From Bacteroides bouchesdurhonensis (GTDB lineage Bacteria; Bacteroidota; Bacteroidia; Bacteroidales; Bacteroidaceae): a stretch of DNA of 64,000 nt. Position 1 is the first letter of the stretch. The number at the start of each line of letters is the position of its first letter. Under the pieces are notes generated by a model. It worked only from the letters and a program-made list of their open reading frames with translations, did not search any database and was not told the DNA's origin. The stretch covers positions 1,879,685-1,943,684 of the forward strand of contig NZ_LT707006.1 of the NCBI RefSeq assembly GCF_900155865.1, given 5' to 3'. This document shows positions 42,865-51,975 of the stretch, one piece after another. The position numbers were made by a program, and so were the translations under genes.

Positions 42865-43866
42865 CTACTTCTTCACTTCATTTAGCAAAGGCTTATGATT
42901 GATGAAGTCTTTAATATTTTGTAATGTTGTCATGGCGATGTTCTCCATTGCCTCCTTAGTAAAGAAAGCTTGGTGGGAAGTGACAATCACGTTGTTGAAT
43001 GAAAGTAGACGTGCCAGTACATCATCGTCGATAATACGGTCGGATTGGTCTTCATAGAAGTATTCGCTTTCTTCTTCATATACATCCAATCCGGCAGAGC
43101 CGATCTTCTTGTTTTTTAAACCTTCAATCAGGGCATTGGTATGAATTAATTGTCCACGACCAGTATTGATAATCATTACACCATCTTTCATTTTACTGAT
43201 AGAATAGTCATTGATAAGGTATTTGGTCTGTTCGGTAAGGGGGCAATGAAGAGAGATAATATCAGAGCTATGGTACAATTCATCCAACGAAGTATATACG
43301 ATCTGTTCTTCACGGGCAAAGTTATGGTCCGGATAAAGGTCATAGGCTAATATATTCATACCGAATCCTTTTAGAATATGAATCAGGATTTTGGCAATTT
43401 TACCCGTACCGATGATACCCGCTGTCTTTCCATGCATATCGAATCCCATTAATCCGTGAAGCGAAAAGTTCCCGTCTTTGGTACGCCAGGTGGCACGTGG
43501 TATCTTCCGGTTTAATGATAACATGAGGGCAACGGTATATTCGGCTACAGCGTAAGGTGAATAGGCCGGTACGCGCACCACGGTAATGTTGTTTATCGCT
43601 GCTGCATTCAGGTCTACATTATTGAAACCGGCACAGCGCAAGGCAATTAACTTTACTCCGTTAGCAGCCATTATGCGTATAACTTCAGCGTCGGCGACAT
43701 CATTGACAAAAATACATACGGCATCTACTCCTTGTGTAAGGAGTACATTATTTTTATTCAGATGTCCTTTATAATACCGGAGTTCAAATCCGAATTCTTT
43801 ATTTTTATTGTTGAAAGAAGCTTCATCGTAGGGTTTTGTTCCAAAGAAAGCAATTGTATAAGCCAT
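42865..43866 (-). CDS. ldhA: 2-hydroxyacid dehydrogenase, D-lactate dehydrogenase-like
   Basis: The 333-residue D-isomer-specific dehydrogenase has the NAD motif AGIIGTGKIAKILI near residue 145 and catalytic-site segments NTGRGQLIHTNALI and GLDVYEEESEYFYEDQ (Glu). The catalytic His is in VTSHQAFFTKEA. The start MAYTIAFFGTKPYDEASFNN is that of fermentative D-lactate dehydrogenases. It would reduce pyruvate to D-lactate with NADH. Confidence 0.85.
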   Translation of the reverse strand: MAYTIAFFGTKPYDEASFNNKNKEFGFELRYYKGHLNKNNVLLTQGVDAVCIFVNDVADAEVIRIMAANGVKLIALRCAGFNNVDLNAAAINNITVVRVPAYSPYAVAEYTVALMLSLNRKIPRATWRTKDGNFSLHGLMGFDMHGKTAGIIGTGKIAKILIHILKGFGMNILAYDLYPDHNFAREEQIVYTSLDELYHSSDIISLHCPLTEQTKYLINDYSISKMKDGVMIINTGRGQLIHTNALIEGLKNKKIGSAGLDVYEEESEYFYEDQSDRIIDDDVLARLLSFNNVIVTSHQAFFTKEAMENIAMTTLQNIKDFINHKPLLNEVKK

Positions 43867-44037
43867 AATGATCTGTTTTTATTATGAATAATAAACGTCC
43901 GGGTTAGCTGATTTGTTCATCTTTAAGTCTTCTATAAATATGAATCGTTTCATGAGAAACAGTTTATGTTTTCAATTAAATTAGCCTATAAAATGAAAAT
44001 AAGTGCACATATATATTTCCTATGTGCAATATTGTTG

Positions 44038-44045
44038 TACCTTTG
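44038..44045 (+). promoter_or_regulatory. -7 element of the FadL-like porin gene
   Basis: TACCTTTG lies 28 bp before the ATG at 44074. Confidence 0.55.
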
Positions 44046-44073
44046 CGCCCAAAATAATTTAAAAAAGATTTAG

Positions 44074-45423
44074 ATGAGAAAAATTTCTTTGGTTAGCATT
44101 GTGATGCTAATCGTTTCAATTCCAACTTTTGCCGGGGGTATCCTGACAAATACAAATCAACATGTATCTTTTCTTAGAATGTTAGCACGTGGTGCTTCCA
44201 TTGATATTGATGGTGTTTATTCTAATCCTGCAGGTTTGGCTTTCTTACCAAGCGATGGTCTTTATCTATCTTTGAATGGACAGAGTGCTTATCAAACTCG
44301 TAATATAGAAACAACATTTCCACTGTTTCCGGAAGCCGGGAACAAACGCTATTATAAAGGTAAAGCTTCTGCCCCTTTTATCCCTAGCTTTCAGGGTGCA
44401 TATAAAAAAGGTGACTGGACTGTTTCCGGTAGCTTCGCCGTTGTAGGTGGCGGTGGAAAGGCTTCTTTCGACAATGGTTTGGGAATGTTCGACTCTATGG
44501 TTATGGGAAAATTGGCTGCTAGTGACAAATTGCAAGCGTTACAGTCGGCTTTAGGCGTAGGTGCAGTTTCTGATCTGTATGACCTCAATAGTGCTATGGA
44601 TGGAAGTCAATTTATTTATGGCGTACAATTAGGTTTATCATATAAGGTGAACGATTGGTTGGGTGTTTTTGCAGGTGGACGTATGAACTATTTTACCGGC
44701 GGTTATGAAGGTTTCCTGACTGCAAAGGCAAAAAGCAATATACCGACTATAGGCGGAGTTGAATTGGCAGGCATTGAATTGGATTGTGACCAGACTGGTT
44801 GGGGAATAACTCCTATCTTGGGAGCTGATGTGAAACTAGGTAAATGGAACATGGGTTTGAAGTATGAGTTTATGACGAATCTAAACCTGGAAAATAAAAC
44901 AAGGAAAGCAGAAGTTCGTGAAAGTGGAGTACCCATGGGTGATGAAGGCAATCCGCTTGCTGAATATAAAGACGGGGTAAATACTCCGAATGATATCCCG
45001 GCTTTATTGACGGCTGCTGTTGGTTATGAGATTCTTCCTACACTTCGTGCCTCTGTAGAGTATCACCATTTTTTTGATAAAGCTGCCGGTATGGCAAATA
45101 ACAAACAAGATGCGTTGAGACATGGTACACACGAATTTTTGGTTGGTGCAGAATGGGATATCACTAAGCAATTGACTATCAGTGGAGGTTTCCAACGTAC
45201 AGATTATGGTTTGGCAGATGATTTCCAAAGTGATATCAGTTTCTCTTGTGATTCTTATTCACTCGGTTTCGGTGCTGCAGTCAAAATGACAAAGCACTTG
45301 ACGTTGAATGTAGCTTACTTTTGGACAAATTATGATGATTATAAAAAAATCACTTCAACTGGAAATACGATCTATAGTCGTACCAATAAAGTGTTCGGTC
45401 TTGGGGTAGACTATAAATTCTAA
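44074..45423 (+). CDS. OmpP1/FadL-family outer membrane porin
   Basis: The 449-residue protein has a signal peptide (MRKISLVSIVMLIVSIPTFA) followed by GGILTNTNQHVSFLRMLARG and SIDIDGVYSNPAGLAFLP, the FadL-type N-terminal hatch. Amphipathic strands follow, ending in YSRTNKVFGLGVDYKF with the terminal aromatic used by the BAM machinery. Relatives carry long-chain fatty acids or aromatic compounds across the outer membrane. It is monocistronic. IS copy 2 lies 36 bp behind its stop. Confidence 0.9.
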   Translation: MRKISLVSIVMLIVSIPTFAGGILTNTNQHVSFLRMLARGASIDIDGVYSNPAGLAFLPSDGLYLSLNGQSAYQTRNIETTFPLFPEAGNKRYYKGKASAPFIPSFQGAYKKGDWTVSGSFAVVGGGGKASFDNGLGMFDSMVMGKLAASDKLQALQSALGVGAVSDLYDLNSAMDGSQFIYGVQLGLSYKVNDWLGVFAGGRMNYFTGGYEGFLTAKAKSNIPTIGGVELAGIELDCDQTGWGITPILGADVKLGKWNMGLKYEFMTNLNLENKTRKAEVRESGVPMGDEGNPLAEYKDGVNTPNDIPALLTAAVGYEILPTLRASVEYHHFFDKAAGMANNKQDALRHGTHEFLVGAEWDITKQLTISGGFQRTDYGLADDFQSDISFSCDSYSLGFGAAVKMTKHLTLNVAYFWTNYDDYKKITSTGNTIYSRTNKVFGLGVDYKF

Positions 45424-45458
45424 TCGATAATTAATTCTTTTATATCTATATACTGAAG

Positions 45459-47302
45459 GAGGTGTGTCAAAACTCAGGCACATCTCCTTTTTTTGATCTA
45501 AAACATTCATTTTCCTTTTTTGTCTATGCGGCTATTTTTTGCCTCATTAAACGATAAGTCGTTACATTCCCCGCATTTTGAGCCACACATGGTCTGAGAG
45601 CGATAAATATAGCGTGTACATTCTTTCCCTTTCTCGCTTTTAGCAGTTTTGCACACATTTTTTTGATATTAAATGCTATAGCAAAGAAGGCAAAGTCCAT
45701 TGTAACCTTGTCTTGTCCCACATGCCGGAACCTTCTGTATGCCATGTTGTGTTTCATTTGTCCAAAAACTGCTTCCGGTTCTATACATCGCCTTCCCCTA
45801 TGCCTGATGCCTTCTTCCGAGAGCAACCTTTCCCGTGCCTGCCGTTTGTATTGGTTTAACCGGTGGTTTACTTCTATAATACGGTTCCCCCGGGCTTTAA
45901 AGCAACTGCCACGCAAAGGGCACCCTTCACATCTTTGTGCTTTATACCGGGCACTTTCGGTGATGTATCCGCTCGCAGTCTTGTCACATCTGGTTCCTAT
46001 ACGGTTCATGTGCTGCCCCATAGGACAAACGTAATAATCCTCTTCCGCATTGTAATGGAGACTCTCCGTATGGAATGGATTGGGGGTATAACGGGGACGC
46101 CGTTCTTTATGGAAGTAGTTGTACTTGACAAAGGCTTCTATCCCATTATCTTGCATGAACCGGTAATTTTCTTCCGAGCCGTAACCGGAGTCTGCCACAC
46201 CGACAGTTGGTAAGCGGTTATAGCGTTGCTCAAAGGAGTGGAAGAAAGGTATGAGGGTCAGTGTATCGGTTGGGTTTGGAAACAGTCGGAAGTCTATGAG
46301 GAATTGGTTCTCGGTACCTATTTGCAGATTATATCCGGGCTTTGTCTGCCCGTTTCTCATGGCGTCTTCTTTCATGCGCATGAAGGTGGCATCAGGATCG
46401 GTCTTGGAATAGGAGTTGCGTTCTCCAAGAGTATCAAGATGGTTGTCGTATTCCATCAACTTGTCACGGTACTCCTCAAGTTCCCGGACCTGTTTCTTCT
46501 TTTCCCGGATGACTTTCTTTTGTTCCTTGTCCTTTGTTACAGGTTGGTGTTCCAGTACCTCTTTAAGTTCATCCACTATATCTGAGAGCATGGCGGGAGT
46601 GAACTCTACGGGGGTGTCTTTGACGGAGTTCTCTTGGGCTATGGCTTCATCCACCTGCTCCAGGAGAATGCGGATCTTATCCATCAGCTTTGTACGGTTC
46701 TTTTCGACTGTCTTGCGCCAGACAAAAGTATATTTGTTGGCCCTGGACTCAATCTTGGTACCGTCGATATACTCTACGTCAAGGCTGATGAAACCTTTGT
46801 CGGCAAGGACAAGGACCAACTGCGTGAAGACGTTGTTGATTTCCTCCTTGACACGGTTACGGAAACGGTTGATGGTAATAAAATCCGGATGTTCATTACC
46901 GGAAAGCCAGATATAATGAATGTCACGTAGGAGAAGCTTCTCTATTTTGCGGCACGAATAGATATTGTTCATGTAGGCGTAAATAATCACCTTGAGCATC
47001 ATTTTAGGATGATAAGGACAACGACCGGTTGCTTTATAAAGCTTCTTGAAATTGTCAAGATTGAGATTATCAACAACAGTATTAACTATGCGAACCGGAT
47101 CGTTCGCTGCTATGTTTTCATCAATTCTTTGGGGAAAAAGAACTGTTTGGTTGGGAATGTAAGGACGAAAATGTAACTTTGCCATAACGAAAAACTTTAT
47201 GCCTAAAGATACAAAAACTTTGGGTAATAACAAAGCCCGGGCTTGGGAAAGTCTGGGCTTTGTGCATAAAAAAAGGTTGGGCCAGCGTTTTGACACAACC
47301 TC
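45459..47302 (-). mobile_element. IS1182-family insertion sequence, copy 2 (1844 bp)
   Basis: It has the same length, orientation and ends as copy 1, and I saw no difference between the two copies when reading them side by side. The left flank is CTATATACTGAA and the right flank is CTTTTTTATAGAC; no clear target duplication is visible. It lies between the convergent FadL-like and DcaP-like genes, probably in their shared terminator region. Confidence 0.9.
45524..47185 (-). CDS. IS1182-family transposase (second copy)
   Basis: The protein is identical in sequence to the one encoded at 37354-39015, with the same DUF772, DDE and Cys-rich parts, and is intact. The identity implies recent transposition or recombination. 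Confidence 0.93.
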   Translation of the reverse strand: MAKLHFRPYIPNQTVLFPQRIDENIAANDPVRIVNTVVDNLNLDNFKKLYKATGRCPYHPKMMLKVIIYAYMNNIYSCRKIEKLLLRDIHYIWLSGNEHPDFITINRFRNRVKEEINNVFTQLVLVLADKGFISLDVEYIDGTKIESRANKYTFVWRKTVEKNRTKLMDKIRILLEQVDEAIAQENSVKDTPVEFTPAMLSDIVDELKEVLEHQPVTKDKEQKKVIREKKKQVRELEEYRDKLMEYDNHLDTLGERNSYSKTDPDATFMRMKEDAMRNGQTKPGYNLQIGTENQFLIDFRLFPNPTDTLTLIPFFHSFEQRYNRLPTVGVADSGYGSEENYRFMQDNGIEAFVKYNYFHKERRPRYTPNPFHTESLHYNAEEDYYVCPMGQHMNRIGTRCDKTASGYITESARYKAQRCEGCPLRGSCFKARGNRIIEVNHRLNQYKRQARERLLSEEGIRHRGRRCIEPEAVFGQMKHNMAYRRFRHVGQDKVTMDFAFFAIAFNIKKMCAKLLKARKGKNVHAIFIALRPCVAQNAGNVTTYRLMRQKIAA

Positions 47303-47323
47303 CTTTTTTATAGACTATTATAT

Positions 47324-48613
47324 TTAGAAAGAATACTGTACCAACGCATTCAACCGGTTAGCGTGACGGGTGGAAGTATTAAAGTCTGTGCGCCATCCTC
47401 TCAAGTATTCTACACCTACCTGCAAATTACTGCTGACATTCCAGAATGCATTGGCAACAAGGTATTGTCCTTTACGATAGGATTCCGGGTTGGAGCTTGG
47501 ATAATTATGTTCGGAATAAAGTCTGGACAAACTATAGGTTCCGGATACAAACACATTCGGAGTAATGTTATACTGTAAACCTGCATACCAACCCAACATC
47601 GGGAGAACTTGCATTTTACCTTCATTTTCCGGATCCGGAACGATGTCTACATTCAAGTTACTAAGGTCGTTCAGATATGAGCCGATTCCTTTGCCATAAT
47701 TAAACTGCCCGTATACTTGCCATTTTTTAGTGATATTGAATGTACTGGAGGCTTGCAAACCGAACCCGGTACTGGAAAAAGCTTTATCATGCACTGCGCT
47801 TGAATAAGTCATGCTGCGAACAATAGCTGCCAGTTTGATGTGACCATTATTGTTCCAGTTGTACTGTACGGAAGCGGCAAAATCCGGCATTCGCTGCGTA
47901 CTGACGGAAACGTCATTGTTGGTAGTGCCATCTACAGAAGGCATTTCCACAGCAACACCCAGTTTCCAGTTTTTTAGTTTACTGTACATATAGCTTAATT
48001 GGGTTGTACGGTAGAAGGCAGAGCCGTTAGGACCGGCAAAGTCGATCGTAGGCGGGAGTGCGGAAAGATCCATGAATGTACCATAATTATATCCGATGGT
48101 GAATCCGAGGAATTGCGCATAAGCATTTTGCAATTCAAATGTTTTTCCGTCACCACGAAAGTTTCCGGCGGTATATATCACAAAATCACCGAGACGTTTG
48201 GTATGTCCTACTAACTTTAAGAAGAGGGTGGAAGTACTGATATCCATCTGGAATTGATTCTTCGCAAAATTACCATTACCTCTTTGGGGAATCAATGCCG
48301 GGTAGAAATCCACGTCGTTTACTATACCGCCGAAGTCATATTCAGCAGTAGCCCGTACATAACCACCGATACCCAGCGCAAATTTTCCTTTTTGGTCGGT
48401 CAATAGAAAACGAGGAGCGTTCGGGTCCTGAAAACGAAACTGTTGCCGGTCGTTCATGATCCGAATGATCTCATCTCCTGCCTTGTCTCGTGAGACAAAC
48501 ATGATGGAATTAGGTTCCTGGTCTTCTATAATTACTTTTTTTTGTGCTTGAGCACACAAAGGGAAAATGCCTACCCCGAGTAGCATCGCTACCATCTTAA
48601 AGCTTGTTTTCAT
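47324..48613 (-). CDS. DcaP-like outer membrane porin
   Basis: The 429-residue protein has a signal peptide (MKTSFKMVAMLLGVGIFPLC, AQA site) and a short N-terminal helical segment. The barrel begins FALGIGGYVRATAEYDFGGI and ends in RLNALVQYSF with a terminal Phe. It has the pattern of DcaP-type trimeric porins (FLGFTIGYNYGTFMDLSALP). The substrate is unknown. Confidence 0.8.
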   Translation of the reverse strand: MKTSFKMVAMLLGVGIFPLCAQAQKKVIIEDQEPNSIMFVSRDKAGDEIIRIMNDRQQFRFQDPNAPRFLLTDQKGKFALGIGGYVRATAEYDFGGIVNDVDFYPALIPQRGNGNFAKNQFQMDISTSTLFLKLVGHTKRLGDFVIYTAGNFRGDGKTFELQNAYAQFLGFTIGYNYGTFMDLSALPPTIDFAGPNGSAFYRTTQLSYMYSKLKNWKLGVAVEMPSVDGTTNNDVSVSTQRMPDFAASVQYNWNNNGHIKLAAIVRSMTYSSAVHDKAFSSTGFGLQASSTFNITKKWQVYGQFNYGKGIGSYLNDLSNLNVDIVPDPENEGKMQVLPMLGWYAGLQYNITPNVFVSGTYSLSRLYSEHNYPSSNPESYRKGQYLVANAFWNVSSNLQVGVEYLRGWRTDFNTSTRHANRLNALVQYSF

Positions 48614-48773
48614 TATCAGTTAAGTTTTAGGTGAATGCCCAAACAACAACTCAAAAAAGAAATGGTTGAGAGGGGCGAAGGAAAAATTGCCAAACTTATC
48701 GGAAGAATTGCTATTTATAATCATTCTAAGAAAGCAGATCTTTGTACTGTACTAATTAAATAAATTAAATACG

Positions 48774-49280
48774 ATGATGGAAAAAGGAGATTTTACACAA
48801 GGGATATTAGCGATGGAACCGGATTTGCATCGCTTTGCATACAAATTGACAGCTGATCGTGATTCTGCTAATGATTTGGTACAAGACTGTGTGTTGCAGG
48901 CGTTAGACAATCATGAGAAATTTACTCATGCTAAGAATTTGAAAGGCTGGATGTACACTATTATGCGGAATATTTTCGTTAATAACTATCGTCGTGCTGC
49001 CCGCGAGATGAATATAATCGATGATTCTTACTCCATCCATCAACAAAGCCTGATAGAAGATGAGGACGCCGACCGTTTTGAATCGTCGTATGATATGAAG
49101 CAGCTGTACCGCATCATTCATTCTATCCCGGAAGATATGAAAGTACCTTTCCAGATGTTTGTTGCAGGGTTCAAGTATCGGGAAATTGCCGAAAAATTGG
49201 GGGTACCGATGGGAACTGTAAAGAGTCGTCTTTTCTTTATACGTAAACGATTGAAAGAAGAATTGAAAGATTTTTCGTGA
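48774..49280 (+). CDS. ECF-type RNA polymerase sigma factor
   Basis: The 168-residue protein has sigma region 2 (LVQDCVLQALDNHEKFTHAK, NLKGWMYTIMRNIFVNNYRR) and region 4 (FQMFVAGFKYREIAEKLGVP, MGTVKSRLFFIRKRLKEELK). It directs transcription of a specific regulon. No anti-sigma gene is adjacent; the downstream cassette starts 326 bp later. It is probably a stand-alone ECF factor like those widespread in Bacteroides. Confidence 0.9.
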   Translation: MMEKGDFTQGILAMEPDLHRFAYKLTADRDSANDLVQDCVLQALDNHEKFTHAKNLKGWMYTIMRNIFVNNYRRAAREMNIIDDSYSIHQQSLIEDEDADRFESSYDMKQLYRIIHSIPEDMKVPFQMFVAGFKYREIAEKLGVPMGTVKSRLFFIRKRLKEELKDFS

Positions 49281-49392
49281 GCTGGTTTTCTGACTAAACA
49301 TTATTCCCGTTTTTATGTGGTTAGCGGTACAAAAGTAGTTAGTATTTTTACAGTAAATAGCTGTAGATTATAAAATACTAACGTATTCAATG

Positions 49393-49427
49393 TCTTACGA
49401 CTATGACTGCCCTGTCCCTTTGTTTCA
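49393..49427 (+). repeat. Left arm of a 35-bp inverted repeat around the kinase-receptor cassette
   Basis: TCTTACGACTATGACTGCCC, then TGTCCCTTTGTTTCA, matches the reverse complement of 55173-55207 at 32 of 35 positions. It lies in the 325-bp gene-free stretch (49281-49605) between the sigma factor and the kinase; nothing else recognisable is seen there. Confidence 0.85.
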
Positions 49428-49605
49428 CCTCATTTCTGTGAGTCGTTATATTTTTTTAGCAAAAAGAATAGAAAAACCTCTCGATATTATGTGTATGTTT
49501 GTAGACAGTATTTTATATATTACTTATCTTTTAATGAGGCGTCTTTATTAAGGAGAATTTTTCAGGTGTAATATCATCATACTGAAAGGATTATTAAAAC
49601 AGAAA

Positions 49606-51975
49606 GTGGAAGACAAACAAATACAGGATATGTATCTCGGGCAAGACGACGTCAATAAAGAAAAAGGACCGGCGGTAAAAGAATGGATTTACCGGCTTTT
49701 TGCTATAGTGGGTATGCTGATCGTGGTGATTCCTGCTGTGGCCAATGTGCATTATAAAATCGGTGTCGTACATTCCTATGAAAAGGGGTACCATGATGCT
49801 GAAAGGTATCGTCGGACATTGGAAAAAGAACTTTCGGGCGTGGGAATCAAAGCCGAAATTAACGAGCTTTTCTTAAATTGTGATGAATTGAGATATGATG
49901 ATGAGCTTATTCGTGCTTCTTTTTTTATCGATGAACTGACTGATTGGGGAGCCGATATTATTGTTATTTTCAATAATCAGGCTGCTTATTCCATGCTGAA
50001 GTGCGATAATCCCCGCCTACGCAATATCCCCGTAGTGTTCAGCGGGGTGTACCATCCCGATTGGGAACTCATCAAACAGCACCCCAACGTCACCGGTTTC
50101 AGTGATGTTCCGGACTTTGTCAGCACGATCAGGATGATTGAAAATATGATGGGGAAATCACGTATTGTGGTAATGAGTGGCAGTGGCTTAATTGATAAGC
50201 AAATGTGGGAGAATCTTGATGCCCAATGCGAGGAGGCCGGAATTGAGACTTACGAGGGCGATGTCTTTGAGCATATCCTGGCGCATCGGGTGACCCGGAA
50301 TGCTTATCTGGAGGAAAAGGATGAGTTGTTCAACGAAGAGATTGATACAACCGTTGTCATGCGCTTGATGAGTGAGGCTATGCCTCTGCGTACCATCCAG
50401 CAGACTGCCCGGGGGTCCGAAACCTATTTGATGCTGACTTCCCGTACCTATAATTCCATGGATGCTCAGGAATTTTTTGTCAATCCTTCTTTCGCTGTCA
50501 TCAATGAAGGATTTGGTTCGAATACAAAAATGCTGGGTGGCTATTTCTGTCCCTTGGAATCCCAGATGAAGTACCTGGCAAAAGAAATTGCCATGCGCTT
50601 GCGGGGAGAAATGCCCACGCAGCAAATCACGCCTCTGCCGAAAGAATATGTCCTCAACTGGCATGCCTTGCAGCGTTACGGTATTTCGGCCACTGGATTG
50701 CCTGAGGAGTATACTGTCATGTATATACCTTTTTTCGTCCGCTACCGTTCCCTGCTCATTTCGGGTTTACTATTGGCCGCACTCCTTATCGTTGCTGTCA
50801 TTGCTTTCCTGATGTATGGCTTCCGCCATGAGCGCGGACGGAAACGGGAGGCTTTGCGTGCCCTCCGGTATGAGCACGAAACTCTAAAACTTGCCATTGA
50901 AGGAGGTATGACGTATGCTTGGCGGAGGGAGAAAGGCGGTCTCAGTTTCGACCCGCATTTCTATAAGTTAATCCATTATACAGACAAGTTTATAACACGA
51001 GAGCAAATCTTGCATTATATTCATCCGCAGGACCACGAGCGTTTTTGTACCCGTTTCCTGCAAAACAATCAGTATACCAACCAAAGGGAACAGTATCGCT
51101 GTAACTTCAGCGGTGAATATCAGTGGTGGGAATTCCGTTACAATTATGTGCTCAGCGAAGGGCATACGTCGGTGGTTACGGGGCTTTTACAGAATATTCA
51201 GGAAATCAAGGACAGGGAAACGGAATTAATCGAGGCACGTAACATTGCCGAGCAGGCCGAACTGAAACAGTCGTTCCTGAACAATATGAGCCACGAAATC
51301 CGTACTCCTCTCAATGCAATTGTCGGTTTTTCCAGCATTTTAGCCGACACCTTGCAAACGGATGATGAGGAAATCAAAGAATATGTCAATATCATTAATG
51401 TAAATACAGAATTGTTGCTGAATTTAGTTAACGATATCCTCGAATTATCCCGCATAGATTCGGGAGTAGTTTCGTTTATTCAGCAGGATAAAAATGTTCG
51501 TACGTTGCTGGAGTCTTATTACCGTACGTTCCATGTGCAGGTAAAGCCTGGGTTGGAATTCCTATGTGATTTTCCCGAAGAGGATTACACAGTCAGCGTC
51601 GATCCCATGCGTTTGCAACAGGTGGTTACCAATTTTCTGTCGAATGCCAATAAATTTACGGAATCCGGATATATCAGGCTGGGATACCGTTATATCGCTG
51701 AAGAAGATAAAGTTAGTATTTTTGTTGAAGATACGGGGAAAGGCATTCCAAAAAATGAATTAGAAATGATATTTTCCCGTTTTTATAAACGGGATGAATT
51801 CGCACAAGGCACGGGGTTGGGGCTAGCTATCTGCCAGGGAATAGTCCTTCGTCTGCATGGGCAAATCAGGGTAGAATCGGAAGTGGGCAAAGGAAGCCGG
51901 TTTTCGGTTCTGCTTCCGGCTGTTGTTGCTGACGGGGTGCAGAGCAGTTCTGTCTGGCAAAAACCTGCGTCATGA
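49606..51975 (+). CDS. Membrane sensor histidine kinase with periplasmic ABC-substrate-binding-like domain
   Basis: The 789-residue protein has an N-terminal membrane helix (YRLFAIVGMLIVVIPAVANV) and a periplasmic domain at 50-375 that resembles ABC sugar/oligosaccharide-binding proteins (ADIIVIFNNQAAYSML, IPVVFSGVYHPDWELIKQHP). A second helix (LLISGLLLAALLIVAVIAFL) leads to a PAS-like linker, HisKA with phospho-acceptor His in NMSHEIRTPLNAIVGFSSIL and an HATPase domain (NFLSNANKFTESG, VEDTGKGIP, GTGLGLAICQGIV). No receiver domain or response regulator gene is adjacent. The start is GTG at 49606; an ATG seven codons on is possible. Its stop overlaps the receptor start. Confidence 0.85.
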   Translation: MEDKQIQDMYLGQDDVNKEKGPAVKEWIYRLFAIVGMLIVVIPAVANVHYKIGVVHSYEKGYHDAERYRRTLEKELSGVGIKAEINELFLNCDELRYDDELIRASFFIDELTDWGADIIVIFNNQAAYSMLKCDNPRLRNIPVVFSGVYHPDWELIKQHPNVTGFSDVPDFVSTIRMIENMMGKSRIVVMSGSGLIDKQMWENLDAQCEEAGIETYEGDVFEHILAHRVTRNAYLEEKDELFNEEIDTTVVMRLMSEAMPLRTIQQTARGSETYLMLTSRTYNSMDAQEFFVNPSFAVINEGFGSNTKMLGGYFCPLESQMKYLAKEIAMRLRGEMPTQQITPLPKEYVLNWHALQRYGISATGLPEEYTVMYIPFFVRYRSLLISGLLLAALLIVAVIAFLMYGFRHERGRKREALRALRYEHETLKLAIEGGMTYAWRREKGGLSFDPHFYKLIHYTDKFITREQILHYIHPQDHERFCTRFLQNNQYTNQREQYRCNFSGEYQWWEFRYNYVLSEGHTSVVTGLLQNIQEIKDRETELIEARNIAEQAELKQSFLNNMSHEIRTPLNAIVGFSSILADTLQTDDEEIKEYVNIINVNTELLLNLVNDILELSRIDSGVVSFIQQDKNVRTLLESYYRTFHVQVKPGLEFLCDFPEEDYTVSVDPMRLQQVVTNFLSNANKFTESGYIRLGYRYIAEEDKVSIFVEDTGKGIPKNELEMIFSRFYKRDEFAQGTGLGLAICQGIVLRLHGQIRVESEVGKGSRFSVLLPAVVADGVQSSSVWQKPAS

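Noticed and set aside
37289..47302. Composite transposon formed by the two IS1182 copies
   Set aside because: The enclosed genes are ordinary chromosomal genes without cargo character, and copy 1 lies in a terminator whose two halves are both still in place, so independent insertions are simpler.
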